Positions 16,866-25,815 of a stretch of DNA of 64,000 nucleotides are shown in pieces. Under the pieces are notes generated by a model. It was not told where the DNA came from, did not search any database, and worked only from the letters and a program-made list of their open reading frames with translations. The stretch is from an uncultured bacterium. Its GTDB lineage: Bacteria > Actinomycetota > Coriobacteriia > Coriobacteriales > Coriobacteriaceae. The stretch's first letter is position 1. Each line of letters starts with the position of its first letter. The translations under genes and the position numbers were made by a program. The stretch lies in contig CAJMMD010000012.1 of assembly GCA_905214465.1 (NCBI GenBank), positions 1 to 64,000 of the forward strand, written 5' to 3'.

Positions 16866-18240
16866 GCAGTCTCCTCTCTACGAACGACGCTGCGGCAGAC
16901 GCGAACGCGCGCGCAACGTCGGGGTTCGCAGGATAGTACACATGCGGGAAGCCCGCCACCAGGGACGGGGTAGTCGTCATGCACGGCCAGCCCTTGTCGC
17001 GCCGGGGCTTCTGCGCCCAGAAGTCGCCGCCCGAGCAGGTGGACTGCCAGTAGTGGAACTCGTGCGCGCGGATGCGTGTGCCGCGCGGCCCGTAGAGCCC
17101 GTCGCGTTGGGAAGTGAGCTCCACGTACCCGAAATGGGACAGCCTTCCCCCGTTCTCGCTTGCGCCCTCAAGGGCGCCCGCAACAGGCCAGCGCCGCCCC
17201 TCGCTATCGGCGATTTCGCGCTGCAGGTACAGAAACCCACCGCATTCGGCGACCGTCGGCATGCCGGATTCCACCGCGCGCCGCACCGCCTCGCGCATCG
17301 ACGCGTTCTCGGAGAGCTGCCGCGCATGGAGTTCCGGGTAGCCGCCCCCCAGATAGAGAGCGCTTGTCCCCCGGGGCAACTCGCTATCACACAGGGGGCT
17401 GAAAAAGGCCAGCTCGCAACCCAGGTCCTCGAGCGCGCGCAGGTTCTCCTCGTAGTAGAACGAAAACGCCTCGTCACGCGCGACGGCGACGATGGGCCGC
17501 GCTCCCGCGATCGGCTCCAACCGGTAAGGTTCCTCGCGGATATCGGGTGCCGTCGCCGCTATTTCGAGCAACCGGTCGACGTCGACGCTCTTTTCCACCA
17601 GCTCGGCCATCTTGTCGATGCGCACGGAGAGCTGCTCGACCTCGTCGGCGGTCACAAGCCCCAGATGCCGGCTTTCGAGCGAGAACGTCTCGTCGGCGGG
17701 GATATTCCCCAAAACCGCGACGCCCGTGTGCTTCTCGATCGCAGGCGCCGCGTAGGCGCAGGCAGCGGCGCTCGTCTTGTTCAGCACGACGCCGCACACG
17801 TTCGCACAAGGCAGGAACTCGGCGATTCCGCGGATTACGGCGGCGAGCGATAAAGACGCCCCGCGCCCGTTCACCACTAAAACGACCGGCGTTTCCGTGT
17901 CGCGCGCAACCTGGTAGGTGCTCGCTTCGGCCACGCCGGGCGCCATGCCGTCGTAGAAGCCCATGACCCCCTCGAGCACCGCGACATCCGCGCCCGCGGC
18001 GCCGCGTGCGAGCAGGGCGCGCAGCGTCGGGGCGTCGGTGAAGAAGCCGTCTAAATTACCCGAGCGCGCACCCACGACGCGGCGATGAAAGAGCGGGTCA
18101 ATGTAGTCGGGGCCGCATTTGAAGGCCGCGCATGCAAGGCCGCGGCGCGCGAGCGCGCGCAGGAGCGCGCACGTTACGACCGTCTTGCCGCTCCCGCTCG
18201 AGGGCGCAGCGACCATGAAGCGCGGGATGGACGTGCTCAC
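16858..18240 (-). CDS. cbiA: Cobyrinate a,c-diamide synthase
   Basis: CbiA amidates the a and c carboxylates of cobyrinate with glutamine and ATP. The 460-residue protein begins with the P-loop APSSGSGKT, continues with FKCGPDYIDP and GVMGFYDG, and ends in a class I glutaminase domain with the nucleophile in VAECGGFLYL and a terminal GFPHVYYPANP. Start is the GTG at 18240, overlapping the cbiET stop by four bases. Domain order and length are typical. Confidence 0.94.
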   Translation of the reverse strand: MSTSIPRFMVAAPSSGSGKTVVTCALLRALARRGLACAAFKCGPDYIDPLFHRRVVGARSGNLDGFFTDAPTLRALLARGAAGADVAVLEGVMGFYDGMAPGVAEASTYQVARDTETPVVLVVNGRGASLSLAAVIRGIAEFLPCANVCGVVLNKTSAAACAYAAPAIEKHTGVAVLGNIPADETFSLESRHLGLVTADEVEQLSVRIDKMAELVEKSVDVDRLLEIAATAPDIREEPYRLEPIAGARPIVAVARDEAFSFYYEENLRALEDLGCELAFFSPLCDSELPRGTSALYLGGGYPELHARQLSENASMREAVRRAVESGMPTVAECGGFLYLQREIADSEGRRWPVAGALEGASENGGRLSHFGYVELTSQRDGLYGPRGTRIRAHEFHYWQSTCSGGDFWAQKPRRDKGWPCMTTTPSLVAGFPHVYYPANPDVARAFASAAASFVERRLHG

Positions 18241-19709
18241 CGGGCGCCGCCTTCCCCACCTGCGGCGCTGCAGTAAGCAAGCGAGACCACCTCAACGGAT
18301 GGGTTCCCCTCGACAGAGAGGTCCTCCCCGACAGGCGACTCAGCAAGCGCGCCGACTTCGGCAAGCTCCTCGGCATCCGCGCCCGCACCACGCGCGCTGA
18401 CGAGGAACACGGGGTTTTGCGCCTTCATAAGATGGTGCGAGCCTACAGCCTCGGCACGGGCGGCCGACACCTGGCACGCCTCGAACCCCTTAAAGCGCGA
18501 ACCCGAGAGGAGCGCGAACGCCTCGGTGAGCGTCTCAACGGTGACGCATGGCACGCACAGGCGAACCTGCGAGTTCTTCTCGAGCGCCGCCTCCACGATG
18601 GAGGGAAGCTCGCCCGCGCTCCCGCCGACGAACACGGCGTCGGGGACGGGCAGTTTCGCGAGCGCTTCGGGGGCGACACCGGGGACCACATGCACGTTGC
18701 CGCACCCGAATGCATCCGCGTTCTCTCGGATGAGCCGCACGCCGGCCGCGTTGCGCTCGACCGCCCATACCGACCCCGCTCGCGCGACGAGCGCCGCCTC
18801 GATCGAAACGCTCCCCGTGCCGGCGCCGACATCCCACACGGTGTCGGTCGCGGTAAGGCGCAGCTTCGCGAGCGCGACGGCGCGCACCTCCTGCTTGGTC
18901 ATGGGAACGTCGCCGCGGATGAAGAGCTCGTCGGGAATGCCCGAGGAAGCGTACGGCCAGCGGGAGCTCGCGGCGCGGGATGCGCCCGCAGAGTCCGCCG
19001 CGAAAGAAGCCGCCGCGGGCGCAGACGCGCCGGCCGGCGCCTCGGAGGCTGCGCTAGAGCCCGCAGGCGAACCGGCGCAGCCTGCGAACTCGATAAGCAT
19101 CACGTTCAAGTCGTCGAACGTCTGACCTGCGATTTCACTTGCGGTCGCGCAGGTGATGCGCTCGTCGGGGTACGACAGGCGCTCGGCCACCGTCACGCGC
19201 GCGTCCCCGAAGCCCGCCTGCACAAGCTCGCCCGAAAGCCGCGAGGGGTCTTCCCCGCCCGACGTGGCGAGGAAGAGCTCACCTGCGCGCTCGGCCTCGG
19301 CCACGATGTCGCACGCCACGCCGTGAGCGCTCGCGAAGCGCCAATCCTGCCATGGACGCGCGAGGCGCGCGGCGAGATACGACGCTGAGCTTATGCCGGG
19401 AATGACGCGCACGTCCACCTGCGCGTCGCCGGAGAGCGCCTCCACCAGGCGGCGCGCGCCGCTGAACAGCCCCACATCGCCCGTCATCACGACCACGGCG
19501 CGCTGCCACGACGCCGCATCGGTGAGCGCGGCGACGATGTCCGCCGTCTTCACGAGCTCGCATCTCACCACATCGGGCGGCACGTCGATGCTGACAAGCG
19601 CGCGATGAGCGCCGATGACCACGTCGGCGATGTCGATCGCGTCGAGCGCCGCGCGCGAGAGCAAGTCGGGGTTTCCGGGCCCCGCCCCGATGATCGTTAC
19701 CTTTCGCAT
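18237..19709 (-). CDS. cbiET: Precorrin-6Y C5,15-methyltransferase (decarboxylating), CbiE-CbiT fusion
   Basis: The fused enzyme methylates C5 and C15 of the corrin ring and removes the C12 acetate carboxyl. The 490-residue product starts with the CbiE domain (IIGAGPGNPDLLSRAALDAI). It then has a low-complexity Ala/Ser/Gly linker of roughly 40 residues (about 205-245), then the CbiT domain with PMTKQEVRAVALAKL and the SAM site WDVGAGTGSVSIEAAL. About 45 extra residues rich in Glu, Val and Gly end the protein. It resembles CobL of aerobic pathways in fusion order. The ATG at 19709 overlaps cobJ by 13 bases and has GGGAG upstream. Confidence 0.92.
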   Translation of the reverse strand: MRKVTIIGAGPGNPDLLSRAALDAIDIADVVIGAHRALVSIDVPPDVVRCELVKTADIVAALTDAASWQRAVVVMTGDVGLFSGARRLVEALSGDAQVDVRVIPGISSASYLAARLARPWQDWRFASAHGVACDIVAEAERAGELFLATSGGEDPSRLSGELVQAGFGDARVTVAERLSYPDERITCATASEIAGQTFDDLNVMLIEFAGCAGSPAGSSAASEAPAGASAPAAASFAADSAGASRAASSRWPYASSGIPDELFIRGDVPMTKQEVRAVALAKLRLTATDTVWDVGAGTGSVSIEAALVARAGSVWAVERNAAGVRLIRENADAFGCGNVHVVPGVAPEALAKLPVPDAVFVGGSAGELPSIVEAALEKNSQVRLCVPCVTVETLTEAFALLSGSRFKGFEACQVSAARAEAVGSHHLMKAQNPVFLVSARGAGADAEELAEVGALAESPVGEDLSVEGNPSVEVVSLAYCSAAGGEGGAR

Positions 19710-20440
19710 GGAATCTCCCGATACCCGCGCGGCGTGACCATACGGCCGCCTACGCGCTTCGTGTCCGCGTTGCCGACGAACACGGTGGTGAACATGTCGG
19801 CGTCGAACTCCCCCAGCTCGGAGAGCCTGCACATGCCCGACTGCTGCCCCTCGCGCCCGATGTTGCGTACCCAGCCGCAGAGCGTGTCGGGGGCCTTCCA
19901 TTCGAGCATAATCTTCGCCGCGCGCGAGAGCCTATCGGCGCGCTTTCTGCTGCGCGGGTTGTACAAACAGATGCAGAAGTCGGCGCTCGCCACGGCGGCG
20001 AGCCTGCGCTCGATGACCTCCCACGGCGTGAGCAGGTCGGAGAGCGACACGACCGCGAAGTCGTGGGCAAGCGGGGCGCCGAGCACCGCCGACCCGCTCT
20101 GAGCCGCGGTGGCCCCGGCGATAACTTCCACGTCTACATCGGGGTAGTCCTCAGCAAGCTCCAGCACGGGGCTCGCCATGCCGTACACGCCCGCGTCACC
20201 GCTGCACACAAGCGCCACGGCTTCTCCGCACTGCGCGCGCGAAAGCGCCAGGCGGCACCGTTCGACCTCGTGCATCATCGGCGTCGCGAGATGCGCCGCG
20301 TCGGGCACGGCGGCGAGCGCGAGCTCCACGTATTTCGTATACCCCACAACGATGTCGGCCGCCTCGAGCGCGCGCCGAGCCGCAATCGTCATGCCGTCGG
20401 GGCCGCCCGGGCCGATCCCCACCACGAAGAGCTTTCCCAT
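19697..20440 (-). CDS. cobJ: Precorrin-3B C17-methyltransferase (CbiH/CobJ)
   Basis: This SAM-dependent enzyme methylates C17 and drives ring contraction. The 247-residue protein has the N-terminal VVGIGPGGPDGMTIAARRAL, CSGDAGVYGMA, and YNPRSRKR characteristic of CobJ/CbiH. The ATG at 20440 is chosen over the adjacent GTG because AGGAG lies five bases upstream; it shares one base with the cbiG stop (TGATG). In this set with cbiD, cbiG and cbiK it probably acts as CbiH of the cobalt-early anaerobic route. Confidence 0.92.
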   Translation of the reverse strand: MGKLFVVGIGPGGPDGMTIAARRALEAADIVVGYTKYVELALAAVPDAAHLATPMMHEVERCRLALSRAQCGEAVALVCSGDAGVYGMASPVLELAEDYPDVDVEVIAGATAAQSGSAVLGAPLAHDFAVVSLSDLLTPWEVIERRLAAVASADFCICLYNPRSRKRADRLSRAAKIMLEWKAPDTLCGWVRNIGREGQQSGMCRLSELGEFDADMFTTVFVGNADTKRVGGRMVTPRGYREIPCER

Positions 20441-21573
20441 CACCGCTCCTTAAACGAAAGTTCGATAGTTACCTTGGAAAACGCGACGGTCACGCCGCCG
20501 TGAGCGAGCTTCGGGAAGATAAGTTTGCCCCCGCCCGCGAGTGCCGCGCGCTCGCACACATTGTCGACCCCCACCGTCGCGCGCACGAAATCAGATGGCG
20601 AAACGCTACCTTCGACCTGCGACAACTCCTCTGCGGAATACGTCGCAAGCGGAATCTTGCGCGCGCGGCAGAAGGCGAGCAGACCCTCCTCGTGCGCCTT
20701 CACGTCGATCGTCGCCGCCTCGCGCACGGCCGAAGGCGAGATACCCGCCTGCCCGCACGCGAGAAGAAACGCCTCCCCGATCGCTTCGGCGCACGCACCG
20801 CGACGGCACCCTATGCCCGCAACGATGCAGGGCACGACAAGGCGAAGCGGCTCGGGCGCAGGCGCCTGCGCCCGCACGCCCGCCGGCTTCCCCGTCTCAC
20901 CGGCGGGCACGACATCGCCCGTCGTCTCCGCTGCGCGAACGGACGCACCTGCATTCGCGCCAGCGAACGGCGACACGACAATATCGGCCCGAGCGCGGTC
21001 GGACGCAATGTCAACCCCCTCAGGCGGCTGTCCCGAAATCGGCATGTCGGAATAGAGCGCCACGCGCCCGCCCGAAAGCAGCCGCGCCGACACTCGCTTG
21101 ATGGCCTCGGGATTCGAAACGGCGAGCCCCGCACAGCGCGCCCACGTATCCACCGCCCACACGCCGCGGACGTCGGTCGCCGTGGTGATGACGGGGATGG
21201 CCCCTGCCGCGCGTGCCACAGTTTGCGCAAGCTCGTTCGCACCGCCCAAATGCCCCGACAAAAGCGGGACGGCAAAGCGCCCCGCCTCGTCGATCGCCAC
21301 AACCGCGGAATCGCTTGCCTTCGAGGCGACATGCGGCGCGATCGCCCGCACGGCGATGCCCGCCGCGCCCACGAACAGAAGCGCGTCCGACGCTTCCCAC
21401 GCGAGCGCCGTCCATGCGCGCAGGTCGGCCTTCCCCTCGCCGAACCCGCGCGAAACGGAAACGTCCCAGCCAGGGTCATCTTCACCTGTCTGCGCGCAAT
21501 CGGAAAGCGCGTGTGCGGTGCGCTCCGCCAACGCATACCCCCTCTCAGTGAACGCTATGCAGGAAACCCTCAT
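20440..21573 (-). CDS. cbiG: Cobalt-precorrin-5A hydrolase
   Basis: CbiG opens the delta-lactone of cobalt-precorrin-5A and releases acetaldehyde, a step specific to the anaerobic route. The 377-residue protein has FVGAAGIAVRAIAPHVASK and LLSGHLGGANELA in the N-terminal domain and GIGCRRG in the C-terminal domain. A variable middle region rich in Ala, Gly and Pro (about residues 205-245) links them. The ATG at 21573 abuts the stop of cbiL with no gap. Confidence 0.93.
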   Translation of the reverse strand: MRVSCIAFTERGYALAERTAHALSDCAQTGEDDPGWDVSVSRGFGEGKADLRAWTALAWEASDALLFVGAAGIAVRAIAPHVASKASDSAVVAIDEAGRFAVPLLSGHLGGANELAQTVARAAGAIPVITTATDVRGVWAVDTWARCAGLAVSNPEAIKRVSARLLSGGRVALYSDMPISGQPPEGVDIASDRARADIVVSPFAGANAGASVRAAETTGDVVPAGETGKPAGVRAQAPAPEPLRLVVPCIVAGIGCRRGACAEAIGEAFLLACGQAGISPSAVREAATIDVKAHEEGLLAFCRARKIPLATYSAEELSQVEGSVSPSDFVRATVGVDNVCERAALAGGGKLIFPKLAHGGVTVAFSKVTIELSFKER

Positions 21574-22263
21574 CTAGCGCACCACCATCGTCGAGAAGTA
21601 GCTGCCCCGATCGGGCACATCGTCGACCGAGCGGTACACGCGCTCGCCCGGAAGCCCACAGTCCTCTACGAGCTCGGCACCGTCGAAGGCGCCCTCCTCG
21701 CGAAGGATGCACTTCGTGTCCGCAAGCGAGCGGCGCGCCTTCATGACCACCTTCGTCCCCGGCCAGCCGATTGCGCGGCGCACGTCGTCGTAGCCGCCGG
21801 GCACGATGTGCAGAGGCGACGACATCTCGGGCGTGAGGTCGCGCTCGAGTGCCGCGGCGACCGCGCAGAAGCTCGGCACGCCGGGAATGGCGCGCGCCTC
21901 GAACCCGCGGGCGCGCACGTCGGGCGCTATGCGCTGGAAGGTGGCGTAGATGCTCGGGTCCCCCAGGTTCAGCAGCGCGACGTCGCGGACCGCATCCAGG
22001 TGCGCGACAAGCTCGCGAACAAGCGAGGCATGCTCGGCCGCGCGGCGCTCAACGTCGCGCGTCATCGAGAATCGCACGGGGGTCACCGTCTTGCCTGTAA
22101 GGTCGACGGCGCCGCGCACGATGTCGAGCGCGACCATGGCTCCGTCCGCCGTCTGCGGTGCGGCGATGACCGGACACGATTCGATTGTGCGGACGGCCTT
22201 GATCGTGAGCAGCTCGGGGTCGCCAGGCCCCGTGCCCACCCCGTACAGCACGCCTTTACTCAT
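21574..22263 (-). CDS. cbiL: Precorrin-2 / cobalt-factor II C20-methyltransferase
   Basis: CbiL adds the C20 methyl group to the early tetrapyrrole intermediate using SAM. The 229-residue product begins KGVLYGVGTGPGDPELLTI and contains LNLGDPSIYATF and a RAIPGVPSFCA segment, all typical of the CobI/CbiL branch of the tetrapyrrole methylases. The ATG at 22263 overlaps the cbiD stop by eight bases; the longer frame upstream is a cbiD shadow. Confidence 0.93.
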   Translation of the reverse strand: MSKGVLYGVGTGPGDPELLTIKAVRTIESCPVIAAPQTADGAMVALDIVRGAVDLTGKTVTPVRFSMTRDVERRAAEHASLVRELVAHLDAVRDVALLNLGDPSIYATFQRIAPDVRARGFEARAIPGVPSFCAVAAALERDLTPEMSSPLHIVPGGYDDVRRAIGWPGTKVVMKARRSLADTKCILREEGAFDGAELVEDCGLPGERVYRSVDDVPDRGSYFSTMVVR

Positions 22264-23440
22264 ACGTCGCCCCCAATTCCCCGATAACTGCATCGGCGCC
22301 CGACGTGCGGAAAAGCTCGCGGCGCTCGGCGTCGAACACGACCGCGGCGATGTCGCATCCGCCCGCCGCGCGGCGGCGCAACCTGTCCTCGATTGCCACA
22401 GCGAGCGAGGCGCACGCAGCGTCCCCCACACCGGCGGCCTCGATTACCTCGAGCGCCGTCGTGGTCGTGACCGACGACATGATATCGCGCACGGTCTTCG
22501 TGCCCGCGCCGGCCAAGGCCGCGTGAGCGGCCAGAATCTCCGCGCGGCAGTCGGCGGTACGCGAATGGGTGTCCATGATGCCGCCCGCGACCTTCACCAG
22601 CTTGCCGATGTGTCCCACAAGAAGGACATTGATAAATCCCTCGCGAACGCAGCAATCAATCGCATCGCCCACGAAGTTGGAGATGAAGACCACCGGCGCA
22701 CCGTTTAGGTGGAAATGCCCCGAGATGAACTGCGCGCCGTAGTTGCCGGGCGTGAGCACGACGCCGCGCCGCCCCATAGCCGCATGCTGCCGGATCTCGA
22801 GCTCGATGCTGTCGCGCAAGGCAGCAAGGCTGCGCGGCTCGACGATGCCCGTCGTGCCCAGGATGGAAATGCCGTCCTCTATCCCCAGGTGCGGGTTGAA
22901 GGTCTTTTCGGCAAGGGCAACACCCTCGGGTACCGAAATCGTCACAGCGATATTTCCAGAAAAGCCGTGCGCGGCGCACACCTCGCGCACCGCCGAAGTG
23001 ATCATCGCGCGCGGCGTCGCGTTGATGGCGGCCGCCCCCACCGGCTGCTCGAGCCCGGGCAACGTCACGCGCCCCACGCCCACGCCGCCATCGACGGAAA
23101 CTTCCGATTCGCGCGCGGGCACGCCCTTGCTGCCCGCAGCACCCGTGCCCGACCCCGCATGTTCCACGCGCGCGTACACGAGCACGCCGTCGGTCACATC
23201 GGCATCGTCGCCTGCGTCCTTTCGCACGGCGCACTGGGCGCACCCCTCGCCGATACATACGTCGACCACGTTCGCCTCGACGGGCAGCCCGCCGGGGGTG
23301 ACGATCGACACGCGGCCGACGGGCTTTCGTGACAAGAGCATCTCGCAGGCCGCCTTCGCCGCGAGCGCGGCACAGCTCCCCGTGGTGTAGCCGCAGCGCA
23401 GGCGGGTCGTCCCGGTATATATGTAATGATCGAAGGCCAC
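22256..23440 (-). CDS. cbiD: Cobalt-precorrin-5B C1-methyltransferase
   Basis: CbiD methylates C1 in the anaerobic pathway. The 394-residue protein starts with RLRCGYTTGSCAALAAKAA, the diagnostic N-terminal motif. It contains GDGISILGTTGIVEP-like wording in the middle (EDGISILGTTGIVEP) and GHIGKLVKVAGG. An insertion rich in Gly and Ala occurs near residue 100. Start is the GTG at 23440, one base after the cobM stop; the in-frame frame further upstream belongs to the cobM shadow. Confidence 0.93.
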   Translation of the reverse strand: MAFDHYIYTGTTRLRCGYTTGSCAALAAKAACEMLLSRKPVGRVSIVTPGGLPVEANVVDVCIGEGCAQCAVRKDAGDDADVTDGVLVYARVEHAGSGTGAAGSKGVPARESEVSVDGGVGVGRVTLPGLEQPVGAAAINATPRAMITSAVREVCAAHGFSGNIAVTISVPEGVALAEKTFNPHLGIEDGISILGTTGIVEPRSLAALRDSIELEIRQHAAMGRRGVVLTPGNYGAQFISGHFHLNGAPVVFISNFVGDAIDCCVREGFINVLLVGHIGKLVKVAGGIMDTHSRTADCRAEILAAHAALAGAGTKTVRDIMSSVTTTTALEVIEAAGVGDAACASLAVAIEDRLRRRAAGGCDIAAVVFDAERRELFRTSGADAVIGELGATYE

Positions 23441-23441
23441 G

Positions 23442-24233
23442 CTAGCTGCTCGCCTTCCGATACCCAGTGGCAAACGAAGGGTCGTAAAGCTTGCTGCGCT
23501 CGTACGACTCCGCTTGCGCGCCGTTGTGCGCAAGCCCGCCGCGAGCTCCGAGCACGCGGCCCACCACCACGAGCGCCGTGCGGTCGATGCCCTCTCGCGC
23601 GCCCGCATCGGCGAGCGTGCCCACTGTGCATCGCACCACGCGCTCCTCAGGCCAGGTCGCCTTGTACACGAGCGCCGCCGGCTCGTCGGAGCTGCGGCCC
23701 GCGGCCAAAAGCTCGGCGGAAAGCTCGGCGAGCATACCCGAGCTCAGGAAGATGACCATAGTCGAGCCGCTTTCCGCCATGGTGCGCATGCCCTCGCCCG
23801 CGGGCATGGGGGTGCGCCCGGAAAGCCGCGTGATCACGACCGACTGGCTGATTCCCGGCAGCGTGTATTCCTGGCGAAGCGCCGCCGCGGCACCGCAAAA
23901 GCTCGACACGCCGGGCACCACCTCGTAGACCACGCCGCGCGCGTCGAGCGCGTCCATCTGCTCCTGGATGGCGCCGTACAGGCACGGGTCGCCCGTGTGC
24001 AGGCGCACCACTTCCTCGCCCCGCGCATCCGCCGCGCACATCACGTCGAGCACTTCCTCCAAGGTCATGTGCGCGCTGTCGTAGACGACGCAGGATTCCT
24101 TGCACTCGGCGAGCAGCTCGGGGTTCACAAGGCTCCCCGCCCAAACGACCACGTCGGCCGCGCGTAGAAGACGCGCCCCGCGCAGCGTGATAAGGTCGGC
24201 GGCGCCCGAACCTGCGCCAACGATATGAATCAT
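23442..24233 (-). CDS. cobM: Precorrin-4 / cobalt-precorrin-4 C11-methyltransferase
   Basis: This enzyme (CobM/CbiF) methylates C11. The 263-residue product starts MIHIVGAGSGAADLITLRGA and contains LHTGDPCLYGAI and PGVSSFCGAAAAL, typical of the family. It is the first gene of the minus-strand cobalamin operon; the ATG at 24233 has GGGAAGG upstream. The 24234-24364 leader shows no cobalamin riboswitch on this strand, so control must be by another means or by a more distant signal. Confidence 0.93.
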   Translation of the reverse strand: MIHIVGAGSGAADLITLRGARLLRAADVVVWAGSLVNPELLAECKESCVVYDSAHMTLEEVLDVMCAADARGEEVVRLHTGDPCLYGAIQEQMDALDARGVVYEVVPGVSSFCGAAAALRQEYTLPGISQSVVITRLSGRTPMPAGEGMRTMAESGSTMVIFLSSGMLAELSAELLAAGRSSDEPAALVYKATWPEERVVRCTVGTLADAGAREGIDRTALVVVGRVLGARGGLAHNGAQAESYERSKLYDPSFATGYRKASS

Positions 24234-24364
24234 CCGAGCCTTCCCTTCCCGTTTCTCATCGCAACCGTTTACGCCGCCCTTCGCGCAGCGGGCAAGACAC
24301 GGCGCCCGCAGCGGCAATCGGCGCAAATACGTAGGCAGGAGGCGCAGTGCCGCCCGCCCTGGCT

Positions 24365-24393
24365 TTGACACGCCCACAAACGCCCACTATCAT
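24365..24393 (+). promoter_or_regulatory. Sigma-70 promoter for the riboswitch-cbiK operon
   Basis: A consensus TTGACA (24365-24370) and TATCAT (24388-24393) are 17 bp apart. Transcription would start near 24400, just at the 5' edge of the riboswitch. Confidence 0.75.
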
Positions 24394-24394
24394 A

Positions 24395-24575
24395 GTGGTA
24401 GTTTCGGCAACGAGCATATGACAATCGAATAAAAGGAAACGACCGGCGCGGCGCCCACACAGCCCGCGCTGGCTTGCGGAGGGAACCAGGTGGGAATCCT
24501 GGGCAAGGGACATTACTGTGTAGGACGCGCGGGCGAACCGCCTCGCGCCCCAAGCCAGACTGCTTCGCCTTTTCC
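24395..24575 (+). promoter_or_regulatory. Cobalamin riboswitch
   Basis: The plus strand has the conserved core in order: GGAGGGAACCAGGTGGGAAT (24478-24497), the TCCTGGG segment, the CATTACTGTGTAGGAC segment equivalent to the CCACTGT element, and the B12-box-like AAGCCAGACTGCTTCGCC (24552-24569). Spacing and order fit adenosylcobalamin-type leaders. A small CACGGC/GCCGTG hairpin follows at 24577-24591 and could be part of the expression platform, but no U-run terminator is visible and the start codon is 150 bases further on. It predicts repression of the cbiK-ABC operon by cobalamin. Confidence 0.85.
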
Positions 24576-24744
24576 TCACGGCATCGCCGTGGCGTTATCT
24601 CCTTGTGGACCCCGAGGAGTGCGCTTCCCTTTCGAATGCAAGAAACAGGCGCGCTATCCCTTTGCGGACGAGCGCGTTTTTCTTTCGCTTGTGCCGATAA
24701 GCAACTGTCGCCGGGGGACCGGCAAACCGAGGAAAGGGAAAACC

Positions 24745-25671
24745 ATGTCCGACCAGATGTCACGCCGCGGCTTCATGGGCGCCGCAGCAACCGGAGCCGT
24801 CGCGCTCGCCGGATTCGCGCTCGCGGGCTGCTCCAGCACCTCCGCGAGTCCCGAGAAATCGAGCGAAAAGGAGAAGGCCGTGAAGCCGGTCATTCTCGTC
24901 ACGAGCTTCGGCACGAGCTACAACGATTCGCGCCACATCACCATCGGCGCCATCGAAGACGCTATCCGCGAGAAGTACTGGCAGGACTACGACATCCGCC
25001 GCGCCTTCACCGCGCAGATCATCATCGACAAGCTGAAGAAGCGCGACGGCATCACGATCGACAACATGACCGAGGCGCTCGACCGCTGCGTGGAAGACGG
25101 CGTGAAGGAAATCGTCGTGCAGCCGACGCATCTCATGGCTGGCCTGGAATACGCCGACGTGAAAGACGAGCTCGACAAGTACGCCGACAAGTTCGACAAG
25201 ATCTCGCTCGGCGACCCGCTGCTCACCTCCGACGACGACTACAAGAAGGTGGCCGCAGCCATTAAGGAGAACATGGCGTCCTTCGACGACGGCAAGACGG
25301 CGCTGTGCCTCATGGGCCACGGCACCGAAGCCGATTCCAACGCCGACTATGCCAAGATGCAGGAAGTGTTCAAGAACGAGGGCTTGACGCAGTTCTTCGT
25401 CGGCACCGTCGAGGCTGAACCGACCTGCGAGGATGTTATCGCCGCTGCGAGCGCCGCAGGGTACAAGAAGGCCGTGCTCGCGCCGTTCATGGTGGTCGCG
25501 GGCGACCACGCGAACAACGACATGGCAGACGAGACCGACCCCGACAGCTGGGCTGCGAAGTTCGTGGCCGCCGGCTTCGAAGTGACGTGCCTGCTCCAGG
25601 GTCTGGGACAGAACGCCGCGGTCGACGACATCTACGTCTCGCACGTGGACGACGCCATCGCCAAGCTGTAA
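24745..25671 (+). CDS. cbiK: Exported lipoprotein sirohydrochlorin cobaltochelatase
   Basis: CbiK inserts cobalt into sirohydrochlorin at the start of anaerobic cobalamin synthesis. The 308-residue protein has a twin-arginine signal (MSRRGFMG, residues 5-12), a hydrophobic core and lipobox ALAGC with Cys29. It should therefore be exported folded and lipid-anchored outside the cytoplasmic membrane. The mature part begins PVILVTSFGTSYNDSR and keeps the metal-site residues of the family: His192 in MGHGTE, Glu223 in GTVEAEP and His255 in AGDHANNDM. The ATG at 24745 is chosen because the signal peptide starts there; frames open upstream lie in the riboswitch. Periplasmic CbiK forms are known in Desulfovibrio. 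Cofactor synthesis outside the membrane is unexpected, so a heme, cobalt or tetrapyrrole handling role is possible. Confidence 0.88.
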   Translation: MSDQMSRRGFMGAAATGAVALAGFALAGCSSTSASPEKSSEKEKAVKPVILVTSFGTSYNDSRHITIGAIEDAIREKYWQDYDIRRAFTAQIIIDKLKKRDGITIDNMTEALDRCVEDGVKEIVVQPTHLMAGLEYADVKDELDKYADKFDKISLGDPLLTSDDDYKKVAAAIKENMASFDDGKTALCLMGHGTEADSNADYAKMQEVFKNEGLTQFFVGTVEAEPTCEDVIAAASAAGYKKAVLAPFMVVAGDHANNDMADETDPDSWAAKFVAAGFEVTCLLQGLGQNAAVDDIYVSHVDDAIAKL

Positions 25672-25680
25672 ACTCGCCGC

Positions 25681-25752
25681 GCACGGGGGCGCCGGTCGCG
25701 TCCCCGTGCAACGGGCATGCGCCTTCCCCGACCGACGGCGCATGCCCGTTGC
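25681..25752 (+). repeat. Tandem hairpins after cbiK
   Basis: A perfect 16-bp stem (25708-25723 with 25737-25752, loop 13 nt) is preceded by a second stem (GCACGGGG 25681-25688 with CCCCGTGC 25702-25709). The two stems share bases 25708-25709. No T-run follows, so it is more likely a processing, stabilising or partial-termination structure than a full terminator. It sits between cbiK and the first transporter gene. Confidence 0.65.
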
Positions 25753-25815
25753 ATTCGCATCCCGCCCGCCCACCGCACGGCGCGGGCGGTAGAAGCGATT
25801 GAAAGGAACCCCTCC

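Noticed and set aside
20500..22287. 595-residue plus-strand frame over cbiG and cbiL
   Set aside because: GC-rich shadow of genes with clear motifs on the other strand; low-complexity Arg/His-rich product.
24234..24420. Second cobalamin riboswitch on the minus strand upstream of cobM
   Set aside because: The GGTG/AATCC core, ACTGT element and B12 box are not found on that strand.
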